Assembly (NCBI GenBank): GCA_003255065.1
Contig: QAOA01000553.1
Location: 109,532 to 173,531 of the forward strand
DNA length: 64,000 nt
Source: Cercis canadensis
Taxonomy: Eukaryota > Streptophyta > Magnoliopsida > Fabales > Fabaceae
Direction: 5' to 3'
Of the stretch, positions 52,254-63,507 are shown piece by piece; position 1 is the first letter of the stretch; each line of letters opens with the position of its first letter. The translations under genes and the position numbers were made by a program. The notes under the pieces were generated by a model. That model made no database searches. It had not been told where the DNA came from and saw only the letters and a program-made list of their open reading frames with translations.

Positions 52254-53046
52254 NNNNNNNNNNNNNNNNNNNNNNNNNNNNNNNNNNNNNNNNNNNNNNN
52301 NNNNNNNNNNNNNNNNNNNNNNNNNNNNNNNNNNNNNNNNNNNNNNNNNNNNNNNNNNNNNNNNNNNNNNNNNNNNNNNNNNNNNNNNNNNNNNNNNNNN
52401 NNNNNNNNNNNNNNNNNNNNNNNNNNNNNNNNNNNNNNNNNNNNNNNNNNNNNNNNNNNNNNNNNNNNNNNNNNNNNNNNNNNNNNNNNNNNNNNNNNNN
52501 NNNNNNNNNNNNNNNNNNNNNNNNNNNNNNNNNNNNNNNNNNNNNNNNNNNNNNNNNNNNNNNNNNNNNNNNNNNNNNNNNNNNNNNNNNNNNNNNNNNN
52601 NNNNNNNNNNNNNNNNNNNNNNNNNNNNNNNNNNNNNNNNNNNNNNNNNNNNNNNNNNNNNNNNNNNNNNNNNNNNNNNNNNNNNNNNNNNNNNNNNNNN
52701 NNNNNNNNNNNNNNNNNNNNNNNNNNNNNNNNNNNNNNNNNNNNNNNNNNNNNNNNNNNNNNNNNNNNNNNNNNNNNNNNNNNNNNNNNNNNNNNNNNNN
52801 NNNNNNNNNNNNNNNNNNNNNNNNNNNNNNNNNNNNNNNNNNNNNNNNNNNNNNNNNNNNNNNNNNNNNNNNNNNNNNNNNNNNNNNNNNNNNNNNNNNN
52901 NNNNNNNNNNNNNNNNNNNNNNNNNNNNNNNNNNNNNNNNNNNNNNNNNNNNNNNNNNNNNNNNNNNNNNNNNNNNNNNNNNNNNNNNNNNNNNNNNNNN
53001 NNNNNNNNNNNNNNNNNNNNNNNNNNNNNNNNNNNNNNNNNNNNNN
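52254..53046. other. assembly gap (793 N)
   Basis: Continuous Ns. By position it should hold the rest of the left GC-rich subterminal region and probably the promoter and first exon of the PMD gene. Frames reported across it are meaningless. Confidence 0.99.
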
Positions 53047-53150
53047 TTTTTTTTTTGAATTTTTGTACAAATAGTTTATTGTAGTTTTGTCTAGTAAACA
53101 CTGTAATTTTGTAAATATTAATTGAAACAGGTTGATATATTTGTGCAGCC

Positions 53151-55596
53151 TCGATCTCACGGTAGAATACGTAAGCCCGATGATCAGGTAATGGAATATG
53201 TTAGAGTAACAGGTTTTGATGGGGTTACAGAAATAGAACCCACAAAAATAGATGTTCAATTAATATCTGCATTAGTTGAACGGTGGCGACCAGAAACACA
53301 TACATTTCATATACCTGTTGGTGAGTGCACTATTACACTGCAGGATGTTGAGATATTAATTGGTCTACCTGTTGATGGGAAGGCAGTGACAGAGTATACT
53401 GGTTATGATTGGAGTACTATTTTTCTGGATTTACTTGGTGCATCCCCACCGGCCTCTGCTTTATCTGGTGGAAGACTAAAATTAAGTTGGCTATTACGCA
53501 CATTTGATCAATGTCCATATGATGCGACAGATGATGTAGTGCAGAAATATGTCAGAGCGCATATACTCAGTCTGATCGGTATGTGGTTGATGTCTGATCG
53601 AACTGGAAATTATGTGCATGTAATGTATTTGAAGTTGTTAGACGAAGCGGGGAGATTCAGTTGGGGATCAGCTTGTCTTGCTTCTCTGTATAGGAGTCTC
53701 TGCAAGGCTTCTCTTGGGGAGGCTGATAACTTTGCAGGCTGTTGTTTTTTACTCCAGTGTTGGGCATGGGAGAGATTCCCGTTGATAGCTCGGAGGCGAG
53801 TCGATCGTGATCCGACTGGGCCACTTGCGACCAGGTCAATAAATATAACTTTGACATTTTTTTGAATTATTTATAATTAAAGTACAATAACACTTATTTA
53901 TGCGTTTTTTGTATTATATCAATTATAATAGAGTGACATTAATTTGTATATTATAATATATTCTTAGGTGGAAATCTCCGTTAGATTGGACGAACATTGT
54001 GTACGGCTCGGACCAGAAGGCATATCGTCGTGCATTCGATTTGCTTGAAAATGATGACGTATGAAGTTTTTTTATTAGTAACAACTTCATATTATTGATT
54101 AGTTTATTATGTATAGAATTGAAATATTAATCATGTTATTCGTATTTGATATAAACAGATTGTATGGCAGCCATATAACAGGGCATTGATGGCACTACTA
54201 CCAGGTTATTGCTTTACAGGAAATGAGATTTTGGCTGCTATAGTACCATTGATATGTTATCACATCGTGGAGCACCATAACCCAGATCGAGTCATGCTCC
54301 AGTTTAGGAGTTGGCAGAATATTCCTCGAGAGGTCGCCATTTTTAATAGACAGCTCCACAGTATCAATATGAGAGGGAAACAGGATACATTGTGGACATT
54401 GCATCATTTGGAGCATAACCTCTTATGGGATCATCGACGTGATTACATTGTCAACTTAGATAAGCCATTTGGAGTAGATCCCGAGTGCATGCCGTGGTAT
54501 TTACGGATGACTCGCCGATGGATGAGCCTTGAAAATGCTAGAGTCGCTAGAGAGGTTAGTGTGTAGTTATATCATTTTAGTTAATTTTATAATTCTTTTA
54601 TAATTCCAAGTTTGATTTATTATGCAGATTCATTCTCATCATGCCACACAGCATCGTCAAGCGACACAGCCTGGTTGGGGGACTCAGCCGGATCGGGGAA
54701 CTCAGGCAGGTTGGGAGACTCAGTCGGGTCGGGGAACTCACGCAGGTTGGGAGACTCAGTCGGGTCGGGGAACTCAGGCAGGTTGGGAGACTCAGTCGGG
54801 TTGGGGGACTCAGTCGGGTCGGGGTACCCAGACATGTTGGAGGACTCAGCCGGGTTGGGGTACTCAGCCGGACGGATCTGAGCAGGGGGCAACTCAACCT
54901 GGGTGGACTTATCAGCCTGCTGATCTGTCTCCAGATCGCTACCGGGCATTTGTTGCAAGTTTAACTGGAGTCTTTGTACAGTATGGTCAGTTACCACCAG
55001 TGATACACCCTCTGATGGCTCCTGAGACGACCATGTCATCGGGTAGTGCATATGTGTCATCAGAGTCATGATCGTCGTCCTCACGAGCATCGTCATCACG
55101 ACGGCAATCCACAACACATTCTATTAGGAACCCACATCGTTCTAGCTCGAGAGCAGAGAGCTCATCACAGGCTGCACATCGCACCGATATCCATACTCCC
55201 TCGATCGACGTGCCATACCAGCCTGACCCTGTTCAGTTCACCCAGGACCAGGACTTCTTCGGAACGCCAACATATTCAGATTATGCGGCACTATCCCCTG
55301 CATATCACTTATTTGGCGTTGATTCTGTTGTTCCTCCATCAGCGATTGACGCATACGCGGGAACTTCTTCACAAACTCTCTTCCCTGAAGATTGGACGTT
55401 GCCCACCATAACTCCACCGACAAGTCCACCGCCCATAGATTCGACTATGACTGGGACGAGACTGTTTCCCTCTGGGGAGACATATGATGATATGACACCA
55501 CCAGGGATACAACCTGCCGAAGAAGTCCTGCCACCACGTGCGAGAAATCCTCCTAGATGTGGAACAGGGGGACATTTGTATCGACATCGCCATTAG
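53151..55596 (+). CDS. transposon-encoded plant mobile domain (PMD/MAIN-like) protein with GW-rich tail
   Basis: Exons: about 53,151-53,834 (preceded by a TTTGTGCAG acceptor, so exon 1 may be in the gap; first ATG at 53,191), 53,968-54,058, 54,159-54,554, 54,628-55,596. Exons 2-4 join in phase. The first exon carries the PMD signature: ERWRPETHTFHIPVGECTITLQ.. EILIGLPVDG, then LKLSWLL, YVRAHILSLIGMWLMSDRTG and CCFLLQCWAWERFPLI. PMD proteins such as MAIN and MAIL1 are host relatives involved in silencing and genome maintenance; the transposon function is unknown. The last exon has a TQ/GW repeat block (54,660-54,912), then a Ser/Arg-rich stretch interrupted by one TGA at 55,069-55,071, and an open tail to GGHLYRHRH. 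The TGA (possibly CGA originally) would truncate the protein after the GW block. Confidence 0.8.
54660..54912 (+). repeat. 18/36-bp coding minisatellite (GW-rich hexapeptides)
   Basis: About a dozen imperfect 18-bp units (consensus ACTCAGNCGGGTNGGGNN), most obvious as 36-bp doublets coding TQAGWETQSGRG. The translated block has seven GW dipeptides, three of them GWG, in about 85 residues. The repeat gives open frames on several strands and frames; those are shadows. Confidence 0.85.
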
Positions 55597-55820
55597 CACT
55601 ATTTTGTTGTTGTTTATGAAACATTAATGTTAGTGTAATATGTACATGTATTCCTTTTTTTTTAAGATTATCGTCATGATTAATTTTCAATATGGTTAGA
55701 AATTAATATATAAGCAAATATCACAATACAGAATTGACAAGTAATTAAAACAGTACATAATATAACAAGTAATTAAAACAATACATGACAAGTAATTACA
55801 ATTTGCATAATGGTACTGAG

Positions 55821-58630
55821 TCATGGATCATGCATTCTTCTAAGGGGACACTTTCGCTTATTATGACCTTTTTGTCGACAAAGACTACATCGCAATCGTA
55901 AATTACTATTTGAATCTGGCCAATCCATCTCATTCCGTATGCGATTCACAACAAGACGACCTTTCTTCCTCAGCATTGCAAGGTTGGGACTAACATGTAC
56001 CCTACTGATCTCAGGCCAATTTTCTTGTCCACCAATAGGCCTAAATTTACCTTCATACACCTTGACTAAATTATCAATAGAGTATACTGGATCCACATAT
56101 GACCACTCATCAAGCGAAGCAGAAGCACAAGTATAAATTGCGTGTGAGCATGGCAAATGAAGGGCTTTGAACTTACCGCAACTACATTGTCTATCCATCA
56201 GATTGACAATAAACGTGCGACCTGCTGTCCTGGTCCTCATATTGAATCTCTCCTCCACCTCAAACTCTCCGGTGTTCCTATCGAACAATCGAGGCTTATG
56301 TGATGATGCCTCCCGTGAATTATCACGCATCTTAACCATTGCAAACTCGGTCCACCGTTGCCCACTAGTTTTCATCATACCAGCCTAATCTCTCTTTTTG
56401 GTGAAAATAGCATTCATCCTGTAATATGTTGCTCTAACAAGGGCAGTAATTGGCATGTTGCGGACACCCTTCAACGTGCCATTAATATTTTCCGCCAAAT
56501 TAGTTGTCATCATGCCGTAACGCCTCCCCTCTTTATCTCCTTGTAAAGTCCATTTCGCCTCTTCAAGATCTTGTACATATTTCCATGCCCGACTGTCTTT
56601 GCATCTAACTTGTATATCTCTCATAAACTCTTTGAATTTAAGGGATTCAAATTGACTGCCTGTCAAATTATCATACAAAATTTTAATTAGGCAAGAGAAG
56701 TGAAATTTAAAACAAACACAATAAAAAAGTTATACATACCTGCTGCGTAGGTTTTTGTCTTTAGAGTTTTATTCTTGAAATGCGTGTCCCAATTGCTAAC
56801 GACATGCCGCAAACAGAAAAAATTGTATGCGAGTGGTGGACTCCATCCCACACTAAGATCTGCAATCGAAGATAAAATACTAACATGACGATCAGAAATT
56901 ATCGCCAAATTTTGACGATCTTGAATCACGTGACGGCAAACCTAGGTCAAAAACCATGTCCAAGCATCTTTCACTTCACCTTCCATAATAGCAAATGCAA
57001 GAGGCAATGGTGACCTATCACCGTCCTGTGTTGAAGCAATCAGCAATGTCCCGCGATACTTTCCGCTCAAGAAAGTTCCATCAACTTGAATCACAGGCTT
57101 GCAAAAGGGAAATGCATCAACACATGCTTGAAATGTCCAAAATACACGGCGAAACATTTTCTCATGAACATTGAAATTACTGCTGATCTGATTATTATCC
57201 AAAAACCATTTGACAACAGTTCCCGGATTTGCCGTAATCATCGCTGCCATCCATCTAGGTAAGAGATTGTAGCTCTCATTCCAATTGCCGAACATTTTTT
57301 CGATGCACTTTTATTTTGCCAACCATGTTTTTCTGTACGATGCGCGGTACCCATAGTCATTCAATATTCGTTCTTGAATCAACTTAATTGACACATCTGG
57401 ACTCTCCTCAATCATCCCATGAATGCTCGACGCTATCACATGCATGTCCAGCTTATTGTGATCTTGCGTTATCATGGCATTTATGCAAGTATGAGGACCG
57501 TTGTACTTTGTAATCTCCCATTGTCCGCTCTTACTTCTTTGGGAAGCTCGAAGTCTCCAATTACAACCACTCTTCTCCTTGTTTGGACAAATAATACTCC
57601 ACACTGTTGGATGCGACTGCCTAACAATGAATGAATAGTGCACTTGTAGTGAATATTCTTTGACAGCAATTTGAACATCATTCTTTGTTAAGAATTGTTG
57701 CCCAACTGACAACTCTCCACCTCTGTTCCACGCTCCATGTCCATCTGATGTGCCAATGTCATCACCAACTTGCATAGCATCCCAATTAATGTCTGAATAA
57801 ACTTGTGAAGGCTCACTGTACTGCAATGGCTGGACCATTTCCGGTATAGGTCCACCGGATTCATAGCCCACTGGACATACATTCAAATCTAAATTACGTT
57901 CACTTTCTTCGTCACTATAGGATTCATCTTCCTCTATGATCGCATCTTCATCATCTTCGTCACTAATAAGAGGATCAATTGGAGAATTAGCACCACTAAT
58001 TTGAAAGTCGTTATGTCCTTCCATATTTACAGCAGTTTCCTGTTCCTCGATGCCCCGTCCCTGCAATATATTTGAATTAAACCAAGCATCATCCCAACCA
58101 TAGTCATGACTTTATGGTGGCTGAGGAGTTTGACTCGAACTAGGCATGCCAGTTTGAAATTCAGCTGAGTCAACATGTGGTTGATAACATTGATCAAAGA
58201 CAAAATTTGTTTCATTATACCCCTGAATTGAACAAGGTATTGAACCTGACATTGAACTTAGCCCACCTGCATCAACTTCATCGATCTGAACACCGGTATC
58301 ACCATGCTGTGCAGTGTCTGTCTCCACATAAAGTTCCATTGCTCCAAGATTAGCATGCTTTGAATAACTTTCATACATGCACATTACATCCTCATCACCC
58401 ATGAGGTCAATAGCACCATAATACAAAGGGTTGACAGACATGGGAAATCTATATTTCATATTAGATATCATTGTATTCGGAGCAAGACATAATTTTTGGT
58501 GTATCACTTCCTTCAGACTATGTAGTCTAATTCGATGCTTCAACATTATGCATACAGGAGTAGCACTTTCATACGTGACTTCTTGCTCTCCATTATACAC
58601 TCGGCCATTATAGTATATGAAAATCAACAT
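55821..58630 (-). pseudogene. MuDR-type MULE transposase with in-frame stops
   Basis: Catalyses cut-and-paste transposition. Read from ATG 58,630 (MLIFIYYNGRVYNG) to the stop at 55,821, with one 80-bp intron (56,660-56,739), about 910 codons. In order: N-terminal MuDR domain; acidic linker; MuDR DNA-binding region (57,400-57,700) with a CNWRLRAS..HTC zinc motif; DDE catalytic domain with Asp in IQVDGTFLSG (about 57,080), Asp in IISDRH (about 56,890), C..H in FCLRHVVSNW and Glu in NLAENINGTLKG (about 56,480); SWIM zinc finger CSCGKFKALHLPCSH; CCHC knuckle CSLCRQKGHNKRKC. In-frame stops at 58,112 (TAA), 57,311 (TAA), 56,942 (TAG) and 56,385 (TAG), with no frameshifts. The first could lie in an unrecognised intron; the others break the catalytic part. 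Non-autonomous as it stands. Confidence 0.88.
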
Positions 58631-58675
58631 ATTTATCCTAAATTTTAAACCAAATATATCAAATACAATTAACAA

Positions 58676-59218
58676 TATTAAGCTAAAAATATATAATTAC
58701 TAAATATTATCTATCTTCTAAAAAAAAATTAAAAATTATATTTTATAATATTATATTTATATTAACACTTTCAAATTAACGTATATAAATCATACAACTA
58801 AAAAAAAATTAACTATTACAATTAAACAATAATTAAAATTTTAACGCACCTTGTAGAATATTGCTTCACAAACTTTGAACAGAACCTTAGACAAGCACTT
58901 TTATCCTCAAAACTGAAATCTGAAAACGACTGAATGCCTTTGCTGGTCGCTCAAGACTCTCTAACTTGATGTTCTCTCAATTTTTTCTCGACACAAATGA
59001 ACTCTTCACAGAGGTCGGGTTATATAGTATTCAGACACGCCATTACTCAGAAAACAAATCGCGTATGCCACGTGGCGGCTTCTGTTCGGACATGCCATGA
59101 GAGTAGCGGCGTGTTCCTTCGCAACACGCCACTACTCAGTCTTTTCACTGCCACGGATTACTTTTTCACTGACACGGGGCCCACAAGCCAGCAGGGATGG
59201 TGGGATTTTGTCTCATTC
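58676..59218. other. transposase upstream region inside the MULE
   Basis: AT-rich to about 58,850, then GC-moderate sequence including isolated GGACACGCC-type motifs (about 59,030-59,130). Presumably the transposase promoter and 5' untranslated region. No further gene seen. Confidence 0.5.
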
Positions 59219-59220
59219 GG

Positions 59221-59279
59221 ACACGTCGTGGGCCTCACGGCGTGTCCACGTGGAACACGCCGTGAGGCCCACGGCGTGT
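59221..59279. repeat. 25-bp-arm perfect-type hairpin near the right MULE end
   Basis: Arms 59,221-59,245 and 59,255-59,279 are complementary at 24 of 25 positions around the loop CCACGTGGA, itself palindromic. Same GACACGCC..GGCGTGTC module family as the MITE at 28,500-28,985. Confidence 0.85.
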
Positions 59280-59518
59280 CCGGTGGGCCCCACGCATCCG
59301 AAAAAGTTTTTTATTTTTTTATTTTTGAATTTTAAAAAAGTGTAATATTTGTGTAAATAGTTTGAAAGTTGTAATATTTGTGTAAATATTTTTACTAATT
59401 GTAATATTTTTGTCAAAATGCCTACAAAACTAGCTCCTAAAAAAAAATAAATTAAATTGCTTGAAAAAGAAAATGTGTCTTTGCATATATACAGGTTAAT
59501 ATGCCTAATGTCTTTGCA

Positions 59519-62095
59519 TCACACTTTACATAGTTTACAATTAACCAAACAAGTCCCGATCTGGTATGCTGGTTGAAATGCTGGTTGTCTTGGTTGGGGA
59601 AGTGCCACTGATTCACTTCCTAGTTGAACCACTACATCTGACATGGTGGGCCTATCTCCTGGATCTTCCTGCACACATAAAAGCCCAATATGCATGAACC
59701 TTATAACTTCAGAGACAAGACATGATCCCAGTAACACAGGATCCACAAATTCCATTTTCCTTCCATCATTCCATAGTTGCCAAGCCTGTCAATTGTTTTA
59801 GCAAGATTATAATTCCAACAAAGGAAAATATAGTAGTTTACTTATTGATTATCAAACAACTGCTACTAAGTCAAGTGTCTGATGAAATTTACATGTGCTA
59901 GCAGTGTCGGTGCAAGTTCAGTGAGGTAAAAGCCATTGTTTTTCTTCCCATTGATGATCTCAAGCAATATGACACCAAAACTGAAAATATCAGATTTCAC
60001 GGAGAATAGTCCCTCCATCGCGTACTCTGGAGCCATATAGCCACTATTTTGTATATTAGCATCATTTGGGATTTATAATAAACAAGACATGGGAATACAA
60101 CAAATGGAGGAAGTATATACAATACATAAAAAAAAAATGACTTACTATGTTCCCACAATTCTTTTGGTGTTAGCTGTATTCTGTTGTTCATAAAAAATTC
60201 TCGCCATACCAAAATCTGATATTTTAGCAATCATTTCATGGTCTAACAATACATTATTTGGTTTTAGATCTCTGTGAATGATTTTAAGCCGAGACTCCTC
60301 ATGAAGGTAAAGTAGTCCTTTGGCAATGCCAATGATTATGCCATAGCATGTCTTCCAGTCAAGTTGTGATCGTCTTTCTGGATCTAAAAAAAAAACTGAA
60401 GAGTCATGGTCTTATCATCTAGTTTAAAACCAACAAAAGGGGAAAAGTACAAACCAAATATAAGTTGATCAAGGCTTTTGTTGGACATAAACTCGTATAT
60501 GAGCAGCTTTTCCTCTCCCTCCAAGCCACAGCCCAAGAGCCTCACTAGATTCCTGTGTTGAAGTTTTGCTATGAGTATGACCTCATTTTTGAACTCCTCT
60601 ATGCCTTGCCAAGACTTTCTTGATAACCTTTTTACTGCTACTTCCTTCCCATCTGGTAGAACACCCTGAAAATGTGATTTCCAAGATCAAACATAATGAT
60701 AGGCATGGCAACACTGAGGCCAAAAGAATAACTAAAGATTGTTTTACCTTGTACACTGAACCAAACCCTCCCTGTCCAACCTTATTTGTAACAGAAAAAT
60801 CATCAGTAGCTTCCTTGATGGTTGCTAAATTCAAGAACAACAGTCCCTCAGAACTAATCAATTCACCTTCTTCTGTAACTGCTACTTCCTTGGGGCTTGC
60901 TAACTCTTGCAATAGCATCGTTTCGTTTTTGGCTTGATCTGTTTTTTTTTTTTTTCAAAGAAAGTAAGAAAGTAACTGATGTTAGTAATCCTTTCATTAT
61001 TTATGATGGTTGACTAATTGTAAATATAAAGAAGTTCACCTCTGTCTCTTCCATGTTTTCTCCTATAATAAGCATACAACCCAATAAGAGTTGCTAATAA
61101 TAACATTGAGGCACATGCAATCAACACAAACCTCCAGGTCTTCCATTTCCGTTCTGCTTATGAATTTAAATAAACTGTTATTACTTTTCCAAGTTGATAA
61201 TAAAGATGGAAACCAATCTTGAATATAAAGAAGTGAGGAATTAAACTCCTTATGGCCTTTTGGGAAAATATGATCAATTATTTCTCATGCATAGACATAT
61301 ACAGTCATATTTAGAAACCTTACCTCTGGAAGTTGAGTAAATCAACAGGTAATCTGAGGTGTTGAAGAACTGAGACAATTCAAACCTCATGTTGCAAGTC
61401 CGGCTAAGAAGAATCCCACCTTCGCGATAGGAGCAGCATGCTTTAAGATCTGCCAATGCTGAACTCAAACAAGTATGACAATCTTCTTGAGACATATCCC
61501 TGGTGCACTGGACAAGACCATATATTTTCCTTTTCCTAGAAAATCTGATTTCCCCAGTTGCAAATATTTTACTAGAGTTGAAAGCAGCCTCATTTGAGAG
61601 ATTATTCATTAAATATGTCAGCACTTTATTGAATTGAATAGGGTCTGATACATTCCTCTTCTGCTTAATCTGCTCTGGATACTTTCCAGTATAAACATAT
61701 CTCCCAAAAAACATCTGAAAGGAGTACCGAACCTGGCAAAGCTCATACCATATTAGTGCATCTTCACTGTGGCAACTATTCAGGATATCTTGGCTTGCTT
61801 TCTCTACGCAATTCTGACAAACAGTGGAGTTGGTAACATCCCCTCTACACAGTGCTTGTCCATAGACCTTATCTTCCCCCTCCCCAATAGATGTGTTGTA
61901 GAAACCTGTAACTGAGGTGTTGGAGGGGAGTGACTGCAGAAGAAGCTTGAGGTTATTATAAAATGAACTGTTGAGGCTGTAATCTGGAAATTCGGTTGGA
62001 CAAAAAGTGAAGACGGGGTCTGCTCCAGAAACATTGTGGATAAATAACATGGGAATGATGAAGAAAAGCATAGCTGAAAATCTATCTTTGGACAT
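59519..62095 (-). CDS. CRK: CRK J2: tandem copy of CRK J with a remodelled C-terminus, 647 aa
   Basis: Exons about 61324-62095, 61040-61153, 60748-60938, 60455-60665, 60146-60383, 59893-60043 and 59519-59785. Exons 1-6 encode the same protein as CRK J, with all kinase motifs intact. In the last exon a deletion of about 150 bp removes the normal end (after QPRQPAF) together with the stop; the frame continues through [18 protein letters not shown] to a new stop in former 3' flank. The join carries a short extra copy of ATGCTGGTTG, a filler typical of error-prone break repair. The lost region is the variable tail after the kinase domain, so activity may survive. The deletion lies about 140 bp from the MULE end. 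Confidence 0.85.
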
Positions 62096-63507
62096 TTTCC
62101 TAATATCGCAATAATCACCTTTTTATACTTTTGAAGCAGAGAAGTGCCTGAATATGGAATGAACATATAGCTCTCGCAAAATGATCAGAAAGTGAAGAGA
62201 AATTTCCTTTTTGGAAGTGGAAACTAACTGGAAATATATTTATCATGAATTCTTCAGCAGAAAATCACTGGAACTATGAGCTTCCCATAATTAATATGAG
62301 GTTGGTAAACGGTTTTATTTTATTTAAAGTCTTCTGTACTCCTGATTTCTGTTGAATAATTTAGAATCTATCCAAAGTCTCTATCAACGGCCGGCTAGGC
62401 TGAATCATTGAGAGAGTGGCTTGATTTTATAAAACGGTGGACATCCTCTTGACCTTTGCCTTGAATTCCAAGCAACATATTATGAAATGGTACATAACTA
62501 CTATGTTATCAACCTAAAAAGTCAAACAAATTATCAATGATATATACCTTAGTGGTTCTATAGGAACAAAGCTAAACAATTCATGGATGACTTTCTGTTG
62601 TAGATAGAGAAATCCTAATAATTCGTAGATATGACTGCAAACCCAATGCAGCTCCAATTTGGTTACCATTACAATGGTGGATTTCACTTTGAAATGCGAT
62701 CTATGACCAAATCCAAATGAGAAAAGCCTTGAATTTTTCTTTGATTCGTAAGTCATAGGTTCAAGTTCCAAACTGTCCCAGACCGAAAAGTCAGTAAACT
62801 GATTATTATAATTAATCAGCATAATTTCCTTAACAGTGTTTAATACCATAGCTTTAATGGAAATCTAGTGCAGTTCGTATTTCATTGACCAACAGCAACA
62901 CCCTAAAGTCAAACTGTATAAGCTCAAAACCCTCAATGTGGTTACTACCATTTTGTGTTTGAATTTTTCTTTATAGAAAATTCAATTGACATGCTCTTGG
63001 CCCTTCTCATATTTTCCTAGTTAGTCCTTTTTAAGAGATGATGTGAAATAACTTCTAGAATCTGACTAGTGATCACATGAATTCAATTTTGCATATTGTC
63101 AGTCTGCAAGATGCAGAAGATATCGACAAATTTCCGAAGTGACAACCTTAACCCTTGTTATTCCCATTTTAGGTTTTTGTCTCCCTCATTAATGAGTCTC
63201 ATATAGAACAAAGTGAAACTTAAGTTTGTGATGTGTTCCTCTGTAAACTTCAGAACGAACGAGATGGAAGTAAGTGTAAATTTCGAACCCCATGTGATGG
63301 ACATGGAGACTGTAACATAACCAGTTGTATGAACAAATGGGTCCACAAACAACTTAACATTTTTCTATTTTTGAAGTTTACATAGAATCAAACCCAAGGC
63401 ATTGCCCCTAACTGCAAGCCTGCCTTGCCATTTGAGTTATTCCAAGTGGCTATTAGTGTACATTTTAAAAGAAAAGCAGAGTTTTTGTTCCATAGAGTAA
63501 AAATACA
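62096..63507. other. intergenic, second copy of 44,568-45,979
   Basis: Almost identical to the region between J and K, including the J promoter TATAAAAAGG and the tRNA-like repeat. No gene seen. Confidence 0.6.

Larger units (their letters stand above)
52103..59422. mobile_element. 7.3-kb PMD-carrying Mutator-like element (MuDR type)
   Basis: Flanked by a perfect 9-bp target duplication TACAAAACT (52,094-52,102 and 59,423-59,431). Terminal inverted repeats of at least 150 bp start GGCGTTTTGACA (left) and GGCATTTTGACA (complement of right) and contain repeated AATATTACAA/TTTACACAAAT units, then a GC-rich GTGGGGCCCACCGGACACGCC block. Inside are two convergent genes: a plus-strand PMD protein and a minus-strand MuDR-type transposase, tail to tail. 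A run of Ns hides 52,254-53,046. The tandem copy at 41,746-41,754 is an empty site, showing insertion after, or polymorphic to, the duplication. MULEs carrying PMD genes are known in plants. Confidence 0.92.

Noticed and set aside
52190-53259. Three long open frames spanning the N run
   Set aside because: They exist only because Ns translate as X; the flanking residues are TIR or low-complexity sequence.
54598-55117. Long frames on both strands over the PMD repeat (TRLSLPTCLSSP, ESPNLPEFPDPT types)
   Set aside because: The 18-bp minisatellite lacks stops in several frames, so these are shadows of the PMD exon.
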